Notes under the pieces: model-generated
The model's database searches: none
Seen by the model: only the letters and a program-made list of their open reading frames with translations
What the model was told of the DNA's origin: nothing
Program-made: the position numbers and the translations under genes
NCBI GenBank assembly: GCA_036480335.1
Contig: JAZGGH010000131.1
Coordinates: 1-49,744 of the forward strand
DNA from: JAZGER01 sp036480335
GTDB lineage: Bacteria; Pseudomonadota; Gammaproteobacteria; DSM-19610
Reading direction: 5' to 3'
DNA length: 49,744 nucleotides
Shown: positions 14,404 to 22,802 of the stretch, one piece after another
Layout of the letters: every line of letters starts with the position of its first letter
Numbering within the stretch: the stretch's first letter is position 1

Positions 14404-17361
14404 TCACAGGTTGATAATCTTCATCCCCCTGTCTCTGCAAAGATCGCTGTTAGCCGTGCTGGTAATTACCGCCTCACTGGCATTCCCGGATTGCAAATAC
14501 AATTCACCCACTCGTTGTAAATCATTCAGCTTAACGTTCAGTACTCGCGCCCTGAAAGCCTGCCGCTGAGAAGGTGTGCGGCCATACAGTTCGCTGAAGA
14601 AAGCATCTCTGGCCTCACCTGCCGGCGATCCCGGCTTATCGATACTACTGACAACACCCAAAATAGCCTCTTCCACCAGCCGCCATTCATGTTTCTCACT
14701 TAACAACCACTCAATCGCAGCATCAAAATCATCAAGAGTTTCAGTCAATCTCGGATCACGATAGGAAAAGAAACGGAAAGAAGCCGTATCAGCATCGTGA
14801 CTAGCACCACCACCATAGGCGCCACCCTGCTCACGAATTACGCGATGTAAATAGCCATTACGCAAGAATCCAGCCAGCACCGTTAAAGCTGCGGCATCAT
14901 CATGCTCAACAGTCACTGTTGGAAATGCTTTTGCACAGAAATTCACCTGCGTATTCGTTATCCAGCACTGCCGCACAGTCTCGTTCACAGCGCTTGCATT
15001 GAAGCCGGTAAAGATGCTCGATTCTGAAACAGCACCCCCCCAGTTTGCAGCAATATCTTCCAGGTAGTTCGCGCGGTATTCTGCCTCACCTACCAGCAAC
15101 ATCTGCCGAGGTGCATTCAGCACAAGCTCATGCAACTGCACAAACTTTTCTGCCAGACTTTTCACTTCAGCTTCGTCAGCAAAGCTGTCATCCAGCTTCT
15201 TCAGAAAATGAATACCCTGCAAACCGCGCAGTCTATGCGACAACGCAGAACCAGCACACAATCCACTGGCCGCTGCAAGCATGGCCAGACTATGACCACT
15301 TCCCGTCACGCTCTGTTCAGAACGCGCTCGCCGCTGTGCCATTAATTCCCTGATACGGGTATATTCATCAAAGCGCGGCGTCAACAGTGACTCTTTGAGT
15401 AATCCTGTCATAGCGCTATGATGCCGAGTCAGTGCCTTCGATGAAAAAATAATATGTCCCGTCAGCTCCTGCGCATCTGTAATTGATCCTCGCAGAGAAC
15501 TGCTGACAGACATCCCACCAGTAACACTGGATTGCAGCGCCTGGGTTTGCAGGTAGTCGCGTTGAGCGGAGCCAGTCTGGCTAATACAATGCGTGTAGTA
15601 AGGTAATATATCCAGCAACGCAGTATCCAGCTTCGGTAAATCAATAATCAATTGTTGATATACCAGCCCATTGGTACCCTGATCATAAGCACTCAGAGGA
15701 AACACCTTATTCTGTAAGCGTTCACCAGAAGCAATATGCATCTCGACCGGCACATCTTCAAGCGTAACCTTCGGCAGAACATCTGGTTCATCATCCTCTG
15801 ACTGCCTGGCCACCAAATCCAGAGCCTGTTTGATCACCGCCTGTTTTTCCTCTTCTGTCATCTGCGCCTTGATTGCCTGCAGACGATCTCGTTCCGCCTG
15901 ATCCCTTACTTCTGCCAGGGACACATCAGGCACTAGTGAGAGCGTGACGCGATGACGATTATCCAGTAGACGCTTACGTACAAGCTGTTTGATGAATTCC
16001 GGGTCTTTGATATCTTCACCAAGCGATGCCAGCACCGGATCAAGATTTAACAATGAAGCAGGATCACCACGATGAGTGGCAGCAGGTAACGCTTCAAGAA
16101 TCAATTGCAAACCATATGGATAGCCATCACCCGAAATTTCACGCTGACCGATTTCCAGCTGATGAAGTACTGCTTCAACTCGTTCAAGTGGCAAACCATT
16201 GGTCGCAACATCTTCAAGCACTGACAGAACCAGTGATTCCAGTTCATCTACCCGCTCGGGTGATGAACCTTCCAGGCCACACATAAAACTCATTTCACGG
16301 TTTGAAGATTCCAGCCCGCATAACGGTGAAGGGGCACTACCCAGACTAGAGGTTTCCAGCGCATACAGTAACGGCGATGCACTATCATCCAACAAAATAC
16401 CGTCCAGCAAATGTGCTTCGAGCTGCTCTTTGAGATCCGTGCTACGCCCCAGCAACCAACCCATCACAATGTGTGTTTTATCGCCATCGGCTTCCGCTGC
16501 ATCCAGAGGGTAGTATTCCTGGATACGCAGCGGTGCATGGTAATGTTTTTCATCGTCAACGTGGATATTGACATCCAGTCGATCAAACTTGCTCAAAGCC
16601 TGCTCATCAAAACGTGTCTGGTGCTCATGCGCCGGGATTTCCCCATAAGTCATAAAGATGGCATTCGAGGGATGGTAATGTGTCTTATAAAACGTCTTGA
16701 GCTGCTCGTAGCTCAGATCCGGAATAGATTCGGGATCGCCACCACTGTTGTGGTGATATGTTGTGGTCGGGAATAAATATTTGGTCAGCGTCTGCCACAA
16801 AATACTGACGGGAGGGCTCATGGCTCCTTTCATTTCATTAAATACAACACCTTTGAATACCAGATCAGTTTCCGGATCTTCAGGTTTCTGAAATTCGACA
16901 CGATGCCCTTCCTGTGCGAAATCAAGCTCATGCAGCCGCGAGAAAAAAACCGCATCCAGATAAACATCCAGCAGATTATTGAAATCTTTCGTATTCTGGC
17001 TAGCAAAGGGATAGGCCGTCCAGTCACTGCTGGTAAAAGCATTCATAAAGGTATTCAGTGAGCGCCGGATCATCATAAAAAAAGGGTCACGAACAGGGTA
17101 ATGCTGACTACCACATAACGCTGTGTGCTCAAGAATATGCGCAACACCGGTCGAATCCATAGGCACTGTTCGCAGCGCAACCAGAAAAACATTTTCGTTA
17201 TTGTTCGCCGCCAGATGAAAATGTGCCGCACCCGTTTTTTTATGCCGGTACTCCTCAACAACCAGTTTCAATGACTCAATGGGTTCATTGCGCACCCATT
17301 CAAAGGCTGGATGTATTGTTGTCGGCGCTGCATTTGCGGGAGAAATAACGGCTGAATTCAT
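14404..17361 (-). CDS. M16C family zinc metalloprotease (presequence protease-like)
   Basis: This large insulinase-family peptidase of 985 residues carries the inverted zinc motif HILEH (H-x-x-E-H) within VPMDSTGVAHILEHTALCGS, followed by the YPVRDPFFMMIRRSLNTFMNA region typical of the M16C (PreP/CYM1) branch. The length fits four M16 domains forming two hinged halves that enclose short peptides; a Tyr-Gly-Gly-Gly motif (QGGAYGGGAS) needed for substrate binding occurs in the C-terminal half. It probably degrades small peptides in the cytoplasm or periplasm; no signal peptide is evident. The ATG at 17361 has AGGAAA upstream and is preferred over a longer start at 17424. It is transcribed alone, divergent from xthA. 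Confidence 0.92.
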   Translation of the reverse strand: MNSAVISPANAAPTTIHPAFEWVRNEPIESLKLVVEEYRHKKTGAAHFHLAANNNENVFLVALRTVPMDSTGVAHILEHTALCGSQHYPVRDPFFMMIRRSLNTFMNAFTSSDWTAYPFASQNTKDFNNLLDVYLDAVFFSRLHELDFAQEGHRVEFQKPEDPETDLVFKGVVFNEMKGAMSPPVSILWQTLTKYLFPTTTYHHNSGGDPESIPDLSYEQLKTFYKTHYHPSNAIFMTYGEIPAHEHQTRFDEQALSKFDRLDVNIHVDDEKHYHAPLRIQEYYPLDAAEADGDKTHIVMGWLLGRSTDLKEQLEAHLLDGILLDDSASPLLYALETSSLGSAPSPLCGLESSNREMSFMCGLEGSSPERVDELESLVLSVLEDVATNGLPLERVEAVLHQLEIGQREISGDGYPYGLQLILEALPAATHRGDPASLLNLDPVLASLGEDIKDPEFIKQLVRKRLLDNRHRVTLSLVPDVSLAEVRDQAERDRLQAIKAQMTEEEKQAVIKQALDLVARQSEDDEPDVLPKVTLEDVPVEMHIASGERLQNKVFPLSAYDQGTNGLVYQQLIIDLPKLDTALLDILPYYTHCISQTGSAQRDYLQTQALQSSVTGGMSVSSSLRGSITDAQELTGHIIFSSKALTRHHSAMTGLLKESLLTPRFDEYTRIRELMAQRRARSEQSVTGSGHSLAMLAAASGLCAGSALSHRLRGLQGIHFLKKLDDSFADEAEVKSLAEKFVQLHELVLNAPRQMLLVGEAEYRANYLEDIAANWGGAVSESSIFTGFNASAVNETVRQCWITNTQVNFCAKAFPTVTVEHDDAAALTVLAGFLRNGYLHRVIREQGGAYGGGASHDADTASFRFFSYRDPRLTETLDDFDAAIEWLLSEKHEWRLVEEAILGVVSSIDKPGSPAGEARDAFFSELYGRTPSQRQAFRARVLNVKLNDLQRVGELYLQSGNASEAVITSTANSDLCRDRGMKIINL

Positions 17362-17454
17362 AAGTTTGTTTCCTGACTGATTGTTTATGTCATTATAGTA
17401 ACGGCTGTCACATACGTTAGCCATAGCAATACTCGGATCCGCTTATAGAAACGA

Positions 17455-17484
17455 TTGTTGTCCCACATGAAAATCCGATAAAAT
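17455..17484 (+). promoter_or_regulatory. Candidate xthA promoter
   Basis: TTGTTG (17455-17460) is followed after 18 bases by TAAAAT (17479-17484), a good -10 element, about 28 bases upstream of the xthA ATG. The -35 match is weak. AGGAA just before the ATG serves as ribosome-binding site. Confidence 0.4.
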
Positions 17485-17512
17485 AGCCATTTCCCAGCAA
17501 GCAGGAATTTTC

Positions 17513-18331
17513 ATGAAACTCATTTCCTTCAATACCAACGGTATACGCGCCCGCCCGCATCAGCTGGGGAAACTCATGGAACTCCACAATCCGGATATCA
17601 TTGGCATTCAGGAAACCAAAGTACGGGATGAAGAGTTCCCGGTTGATATAATTACGGATCTTGGTCTACAGCCTATGTATCACGGACAGAAAGGACACTA
17701 TGGTGTTGCACTACTATCCAAACAGGTAGCTAGCCGCATACAAAAAGGCTTCCCAACGGACACTGAAGATGCACAACGTCGCATGATCGCTGCAAAATAC
17801 CCTCTGACAAACGGTGAAAGCCTGACGGTGATCAATGGGTATTTTCCCCAGGGAGAATCACGCGAACATCCAACCAAGTTTCCTGCCAAGCAGCAGTTCT
17901 ACGCAAATTTACTCACCTACCTCAGAGAAACCCATATACCTGAAGAAAATCTGGTTATCATGGGCGACATGAATGTCGCTCCCAGTGACATCGATATCGG
18001 TATCGGGCCGGTGAATGCTAAACGCTGGCTAAAATCTGGAAAATGCAGCTTCCTGCCGGAAGAGCGTGAATGGCTGCAACAACTGGAAGACTGGGGACTT
18101 GTCGATACATGGCGATTGCATCACCCAGAAACCTGCGACCGGTTCAGCTGGTTTGATTATCGTAGCCGAGGTTTTGATCGCGACCCCAGGCGCGGACTGA
18201 GAATCGATCTGATTCTAGCCAGCCGTTCGCTTGCCGATAACTGTACAGATGCCGGAATTTGTTATGATATCCGCGGTATGGAAAAGCCATCGGATCATTG
18301 CCCCATCTGGGCAACATTCGATGTCACCTGA
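17513..18331 (+). CDS. xthA: Exodeoxyribonuclease III
   Basis: This AP endonuclease and 3'-5' exonuclease of base-excision repair has 272 residues. The endonuclease/exonuclease/phosphatase fold motifs are present in order: NTNGIRAR near the start, IGIQETKV with the catalytic Glu, NGYFPQG, MGDMNVAPSDIDIG, RIDLILAS and the terminal SDHCPIWA with the catalytic Asp-His. Length and motif order match E. coli XthA rather than the shorter ExoA type. AGGAA precedes the ATG. It is followed 47 bases later by the MlaC-like gene on the same strand. Confidence 0.95.
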   Translation: MKLISFNTNGIRARPHQLGKLMELHNPDIIGIQETKVRDEEFPVDIITDLGLQPMYHGQKGHYGVALLSKQVASRIQKGFPTDTEDAQRRMIAAKYPLTNGESLTVINGYFPQGESREHPTKFPAKQQFYANLLTYLRETHIPEENLVIMGDMNVAPSDIDIGIGPVNAKRWLKSGKCSFLPEEREWLQQLEDWGLVDTWRLHHPETCDRFSWFDYRSRGFDRDPRRGLRIDLILASRSLADNCTDAGICYDIRGMEKPSDHCPIWATFDVT

Positions 18332-18378
18332 CTGGAGAACCATTTTAACTCTCACCAGTCTTAACTATTGATGAAATC

Positions 18379-19089
18379 ATGGAACTTAAGATGAAACAAC
18401 AACTTGGCTCACCATATAAAGCTTTTCTTGGCTTCTTTCTCGCCATTTTATCACTTTCAGTCGCAGCAAAAGAAATGAACAATGACGACCCACAACAGTT
18501 ATTTACAGACGCTACACGCCAGCTTATTCTAGAGCTAAAGAAAAATTCCAGCCAAATCAAGAAAAACAAAAGCATCGCCTACAATATTAGTGATCGTCTC
18601 ATTGTGCCCTATCTGGATTTCCAAAAAATTACTCAACTGGTTGTAGGCAAACACTGGCGACGTGCTAGTAATGAACAAAAAGCAAAGTTAACAGAAGAAA
18701 TACGACAGATGCTGATTCGCTCGTATGTTACTGCGATGACTACTTATGCTGATCAAATCGTTGAGCAGGGTGATAATATCAAATACAAGCCATCCCGCTA
18801 CAAAACAGGTGACAGAAAAGCCACGATTGACACAACCATTCAATTACTTGATGGCAAAACGGCTGATGTCAATTACAAGCTTTACAATAGCAAACAAGGC
18901 TGGAAAATTTATGATATTCGAGTCGCCGGCATCAGCCTTACTGTTACCTATCGCACCAGTTTCAGCGCTGAAATCAAACAGTCAGGCATCGATGGTCTGA
19001 TTGCACGACTGGAACAGCAGAATAAAAGTGGTTATGTTGAACTTCCAGAATCGGTTAAAAAAATGAATTCAAGCGCTTCAAATAATTGA
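18379..19089 (+). CDS. MlaC/Ttg2D-family periplasmic phospholipid-binding protein
   Basis: This 236-residue protein has a signal peptide (hydrophobic about 14-28, ending SVAA). The mature part has the MlaC pattern: a helical start (DPQQLFTDATRQLI), YLDFQKITQLVVGKHWRRAS, LIRSYVTAMTTYADQIVEQ, a strand block (KATIDTTIQLLDGK), and YNSKQGWKIYDIRVAGISL-x-x-x-Y-R. MlaC shuttles phospholipids between the outer-membrane MlaA complex and the inner-membrane MlaFEDB transporter. None of the other mla genes is adjacent, so this is an isolated copy. An ATG at 18391 (MKQQLGS) is an equally plausible start. Confidence 0.88.
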   Translation: MELKMKQQLGSPYKAFLGFFLAILSLSVAAKEMNNDDPQQLFTDATRQLILELKKNSSQIKKNKSIAYNISDRLIVPYLDFQKITQLVVGKHWRRASNEQKAKLTEEIRQMLIRSYVTAMTTYADQIVEQGDNIKYKPSRYKTGDRKATIDTTIQLLDGKTADVNYKLYNSKQGWKIYDIRVAGISLTVTYRTSFSAEIKQSGIDGLIARLEQQNKSGYVELPESVKKMNSSASNN

Positions 19090-19092
19090 ACT

Positions 19093-19359
19093 TTACTGCA
19101 CTTTTTTTGAATCGTAATCCGAGGTTTGTGGCATTTGCAGGAAAAAACCCTGCTCCTGTATTTGCTGCATAACCTCTGCCACCCCCACCTGTGCGAGCGA
19201 CTTTTCAGGCGAAAGGCAGGTTTTCAGCACAAACTCAAGATCGCCCATTAATCCAATCAGGCTTTCTGGAACCCGACTAAAATCATCCGACTGCTCAACA
19301 TACAGATAATAACCGGCTTTATTTTTATTCGCACTTTTGTAAACCACGCAGTTCATCAA
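19093..19359 (-). CDS. ycgL: YcgL domain protein
   Basis: This 88-residue protein begins MMNCVVYKSANKNKAGYYLYVEQSDDFSRVPESL, then reads EFVLKTCLSPEKSLA and closes with EQGFFLQMPQ. These are the conserved features of the YcgL fold (a small alpha/beta protein of unknown function in gammaproteobacteria). Its start overlaps the stop of the upstream 141-residue gene by four bases. It is the last gene of the operon running from ybeD. It converges on the MlaC-like gene with only three bases between stop codons and no visible terminator. Confidence 0.88.
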   Translation of the reverse strand: MMNCVVYKSANKNKAGYYLYVEQSDDFSRVPESLIGLMGDLEFVLKTCLSPEKSLAQVGVAEVMQQIQEQGFFLQMPQTSDYDSKKVQ

Positions 19360-19781
19360 TGTTTCTTTTCCGGCATAATCAAATCAACACGGTGCTCCGG
19401 CGTATGCTCACGGTCCGTGACAAAATCAACCTGTATTGACTCTACCTGCATTAAGTCTTTAACACCCTCGACCCGAATCTGCCTGATCTCTGGCAAACTG
19501 TTGGCGAGCCATGCGGTGGAAGCCGCCGCCAGGCCATCATGCTGTTGTGCCAGCGCCTGATATAGTTGGATAGCAACAAACTGCGCCTGCTGCATGACAT
19601 CAGGTGCGGATAACCAGTGACCATTTAACTCAATACCCAGACCCATTTTCTGATTCATTCTCTGCAAATATTCAGCCTGGAGCTCCGGCAGAGGTTTACT
19701 GCGATCATATTCCAGCACCGCATCGCCATTAATCACAACGGTCATAGCTAACAGGCGATTACCTGACTGGTTCATATTCAT
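19356..19781 (-). CDS. Hypothetical protein of the lipoate operon
   Basis: This 141-residue soluble protein has no signal peptide. It has an N-terminal strand (LLAMTVVINGDAVLEYDRSKPLPELQ), a central helical region rich in Gln and Ala, and a C-terminal strand pair (IRQIRVEGVKDLMQVESIQVDFV), ending RVDLIMPEKKH. I do not recognise the family. It overlaps the VTC2/HIT-like gene upstream and ycgL downstream by four bases each (ATGA), implying coupled translation and matched expression with both. Confidence 0.75.
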   Translation of the reverse strand: MNMNQSGNRLLAMTVVINGDAVLEYDRSKPLPELQAEYLQRMNQKMGLGIELNGHWLSAPDVMQQAQFVAIQLYQALAQQHDGLAAASTAWLANSLPEIRQIRVEGVKDLMQVESIQVDFVTDREHTPEHRVDLIMPEKKH

Positions 19782-20827
19782 AACATAAATCGGCTCATGG
19801 CACGTTTAATCGATACATCTGACAGAGATTCAAATGCCGGGTGCTGACTGGTCACAAAGCCTCCGCACATTTCATACCAGGAGAAACCGGGACTCCAGCC
19901 TGGCAATTCCACCGCACCCTGAAACTGCCGTGGTAAGCAGTATATCTTGCCAGGCGAGAACAGCAGGTTGTAAGTATGATTCTTTGCGTGCAACGCTGCC
20001 AGAAAAATCCAGGCGGCATCTGCCTCATCGAACACATAGCAAGCAGATGGGTAAGCCTGATTGCCACCATTATGATGCCAGCCAGACTGTTCTATCGGAT
20101 AAGCCGACTGCCTCACACTCATCTGAAAATGCAGATGATTAACCGAAGCATAAGCACCCATCGCATTATAACCGATACGCATCCCTGGCATGCCTTCACC
20201 CATAATTGCAGCCAGCTCCCACACATACATAAACATGGATTCATCCAGCCATTGGGGATGACACTGCTCTCGTTCAGGCACAAGCAGAGTATGGTTTTCA
20301 ACAAAGGGGAATTTGTTGTAGTACAGGCTCATTGAACGTCCACACAAAAGCCCGTTCCAGATCTTTTCCTGCTCAAAAAATGGCAGGTTAAAAGAGAATC
20401 CGTTCTCGATAAAAGGAGCCTGATTCTGCGATATTGTAGCCACCGCATTTCTGCCTGGGCGAAATGAACGCAAATGATTAAATTGAATTTCCCAGCAATC
20501 CGCCTGCCGCCATTGCGTTAATTGCAATGCATCAAAACCGATATGCGCCATCTTGAGGAACACTAGCATATCATCGTCTGTAGCATTGACCACATCGCCA
20601 TGGATTAATGCAGATGACAATGCTCGTGTATGTTTGTCAAAGGTGTTTTTTAGTTTGTTTTTCAGCTTGAGGAACAACGCGGGATCAAAACTTGCATTAG
20701 CACAAACCAGAATAAACAGATTCAACGTTTCAGGCTCAAGCAAACGCTCAAGACCTGCGAAAAAAAAGTCCTGGTAGTTCGTTTCTGACTGCAACAGTGC
20801 AGGTAAATCAGTAGCCTGTTGCATCAT
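19778..20827 (-). CDS. HIT-superfamily protein resembling GDP-hexose phosphorylase (VTC2/GalT-like)
   Basis: This 349-residue protein has features of the GalT/VTC2 branch of the histidine-triad superfamily: YYNKFPFVENHTLLVPER (strand and substrate loop), GYNAMGAYASVNHLHFQ containing the HxHxQ triad (H231, H233, Q235), and later YNLLFSPGKIYCLPRQFQG. In VTC2/GDPGP enzymes this scaffold transfers a nucleotide through a covalent histidine intermediate, releasing sugar 1-phosphate from GDP-sugars. The match is by motif and layout; the substrate could differ. The start overlaps lipA by four bases and the 3' end overlaps the next gene by four, so it is embedded in the lipoate operon. No connection between lipoate synthesis and such an enzyme is known to me. 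Confidence 0.72.
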   Translation of the reverse strand: MMQQATDLPALLQSETNYQDFFFAGLERLLEPETLNLFILVCANASFDPALFLKLKNKLKNTFDKHTRALSSALIHGDVVNATDDDMLVFLKMAHIGFDALQLTQWRQADCWEIQFNHLRSFRPGRNAVATISQNQAPFIENGFSFNLPFFEQEKIWNGLLCGRSMSLYYNKFPFVENHTLLVPEREQCHPQWLDESMFMYVWELAAIMGEGMPGMRIGYNAMGAYASVNHLHFQMSVRQSAYPIEQSGWHHNGGNQAYPSACYVFDEADAAWIFLAALHAKNHTYNLLFSPGKIYCLPRQFQGAVELPGWSPGFSWYEMCGGFVTSQHPAFESLSDVSIKRAMSRFML

Positions 20828-21771
20828 TCGCTCTGAAAAAAACCGGCAGCCTGCTGATCTGCATGATAGGAAGAACGCACCATGGGTCCACTCGCCACCT
20901 GGCTGAATCCCATCGATAAAGCAACATCACGCAGTTCATCAAACTCCTGTGGCGTCACAAACCGATCAACGGGTAAATGGTGCCTGGAAGGTTGCAAATA
21001 TTGCCCTAGCGTCAGCATATCAACCTGATGATTGCGTAAATCCGCCAGAACCTCCTCCACTTCTTCACGACTCTCACCCAAGCCAAGCATCAAACCCGAC
21101 TTTGTTGGCACGTGTGGAAATAGCTGTTTGTATTCAGCCAGTAAATCAAGCGACCACTGGTAGTCTGATCCCGGACGAGCCTGCTTATAGAGTCGCGGCG
21201 CCGTCTCCAGATTATGATTGAAAACATCGGGTGGTGCCTGCTTCAGAATAGTGAGCGCACGCTCCTTTCTGCCTCTGAAATCAGGCACCAGCACTTCAAT
21301 TTTTGTTTGTGGATTAAGCTCACGAACGTGCTGGATACAGGTAACGAAATGCTCGGCACCACCATCACGTAAATCGTCCCTGTCAACTGAGGTAATCACT
21401 ACGTAAGATAACTGCATCGCCTCAATAGTACGCGCCAGATTTAGTGGTTCTTCACGATCCAGTGGCTCAGGGCGACCATGTGCCACATCACAAAACGGGC
21501 AACGGCGTGTACATACATCACCCATGATCATAAAAGTCGCCGTCCCCTGAGAAAAACATTCACCAAGATTCGGACAACTGGCCTCTTCGCAAACGGTATG
21601 CAATTTATTGTCCCGCAGAATCTGTTTTAATCGCCGAACTTCAGGACCAGCCGGCGAGCGTGCGCGAATCCAGGATGGCTTGCGTTTAATCTCAGCAGAC
21701 ATCTCGACTTTAATGGGAATCCTGGCAGTTTTAGCCTCCCCACGCTGATAGTTCTTTCCCCGACCATTCAT
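20824..21771 (-). CDS. lipA: Lipoyl synthase
   Basis: This radical-SAM enzyme inserts two sulfurs into octanoyl groups on E2 and H proteins. The 315-residue protein has both iron-sulfur sites: the auxiliary cluster cysteines C61, C66 and C72 (CEEASCPNLGEC) and the radical-SAM triad C87, C91, C94 (CTRRCPFC). The C-terminal SSYHADQQA supplies the conserved serine that ligates the auxiliary cluster. It lies six bases after lipB and overlaps the start of the VTC2/HIT-like gene by four bases. Length and motifs are normal. Confidence 0.97.
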   Translation of the reverse strand: MNGRGKNYQRGEAKTARIPIKVEMSAEIKRKPSWIRARSPAGPEVRRLKQILRDNKLHTVCEEASCPNLGECFSQGTATFMIMGDVCTRRCPFCDVAHGRPEPLDREEPLNLARTIEAMQLSYVVITSVDRDDLRDGGAEHFVTCIQHVRELNPQTKIEVLVPDFRGRKERALTILKQAPPDVFNHNLETAPRLYKQARPGSDYQWSLDLLAEYKQLFPHVPTKSGLMLGLGESREEVEEVLADLRNHQVDMLTLGQYLQPSRHHLPVDRFVTPQEFDELRDVALSMGFSQVASGPMVRSSYHADQQAAGFFQSE

Positions 21772-21777
21772 AAAATA

Positions 21778-22431
21778 TCACTCAATATCCTGAATCTGCA
21801 GACAGTTAGTGTAACCTAAACGCCTGGCAAAAATGGATTGCAGTTCCAGTGTTATTTTATCCAGAGAATGTGGTAGACCAAGATCCACCACCTGGGTCAC
21901 AGGCATGCCAGCATAACCGCAGGGATTTATCCTTGAAAAAGGCTCTAAATCCATATCGACATTCAGACTCAGGCCATGATAACTTCTGCCACGTTTTATT
22001 CTCAGCCCCAGCGAGGCTATTTTTGCGCCATTCACATACACACCTGGCGCATCCGAGCGTGCCTGCGCATCGATCTCCTGATACTTAAACCACTCTATAA
22101 CCATGGATTCCAGAAGATGAACCAGCTCAGAAACAGATAGGCCTAAACGCTTAATATCTAGCAAAGGATAGAATACGAGCTGCCCAGGACCGTGATAGGT
22201 AACCTGCCCACCTCGATCAGACTGCACCACCGGAATATCCCCGGTGGCTAGTATATGTTGCTTATTTCCGCTCAAACCCAATGTAAACACCGGATTATGC
22301 TGAACTATCCAGCATTGATCAGCAGTCGCTTCATTCCGATCAAGTGTCCACTGTCGCATGGATTCCCAGGTCTTTCGATAATCCGAAAGACCAAGATGAC
22401 ATGTTTTCAGAACCGATTGTTCGCCCTGCAC
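21778..22431 (-). CDS. lipB: Octanoyl-ACP:protein octanoyltransferase
   Basis: LipB transfers octanoate from acyl carrier protein to lipoyl domains ahead of LipA. The 217-residue protein has the cofactor-transferase fold motifs DRGGQVTYHGPGQLVFYPLLD, GAKIASLGLRIKRG with the active-site lysine (K137), and NPCGYAGM with the catalytic cysteine C171. It starts at GTG (22431), and that codon overlaps the stop codon of ybeD by one base (TAGTG), so translation is coupled. Confidence 0.96.
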   Translation of the reverse strand: MQGEQSVLKTCHLGLSDYRKTWESMRQWTLDRNEATADQCWIVQHNPVFTLGLSGNKQHILATGDIPVVQSDRGGQVTYHGPGQLVFYPLLDIKRLGLSVSELVHLLESMVIEWFKYQEIDAQARSDAPGVYVNGAKIASLGLRIKRGRSYHGLSLNVDMDLEPFSRINPCGYAGMPVTQVVDLGLPHSLDKITLELQSIFARRLGYTNCLQIQDIE

Positions 22432-22700
22432 TACAAAACCATCAATATGTCTTTGCAGGCCGTCAGTTCATAATACATTGAGTCCAGCTGACCCTTGCTT
22501 TGTGCAGTTACCGTAAATGTCGTTGCCAGATACTTACCTTTGCTGCTGGTATTCGTATGCATGAATTGCGGATCAAAATCCGGTGCATGCCGCCTGATAA
22601 CTTCTAATGCCATAACCTCAAAGCCAGAATCAGACAACCCCATCACTTTGATAGGGAATTCACAGGGAAATTTAAGCAGTGTGTCCTGTTGTTTATCCAT
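22431..22700 (-). CDS. ybeD: YbeD family (DUF493) protein
   Basis: This 89-residue ACT-like small protein has the conserved LLKFPCEFPIKVMG start, the YLATTFTVTAQSKGQLDSMY strand-helix unit and the terminal DILMVL. YbeD lies next to lipB in E. coli too and has been proposed as a regulator in lipoate metabolism, without firm proof. The ATG at 22700 matches the family; an in-frame TTG at 22718 would add six residues. It is the first gene of the six-gene operon. Confidence 0.9.
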   Translation of the reverse strand: MDKQQDTLLKFPCEFPIKVMGLSDSGFEVMALEVIRRHAPDFDPQFMHTNTSSKGKYLATTFTVTAQSKGQLDSMYYELTACKDILMVL

Positions 22701-22802
22701 ACTGAAATAATACCGCAATCTTGTAACAGATGCTCTGCCGGAATTTCACAGGGCATGATATTAAGCAGGAAGACAGTTCTTTAGAACGTTGTTGTCGGAG
22801 CG

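Noticed and set aside
18331..18378. GACTGG/CCAGTC repeat after xthA as a terminator
   Set aside because: The stem is short and interrupted and no T-run follows.
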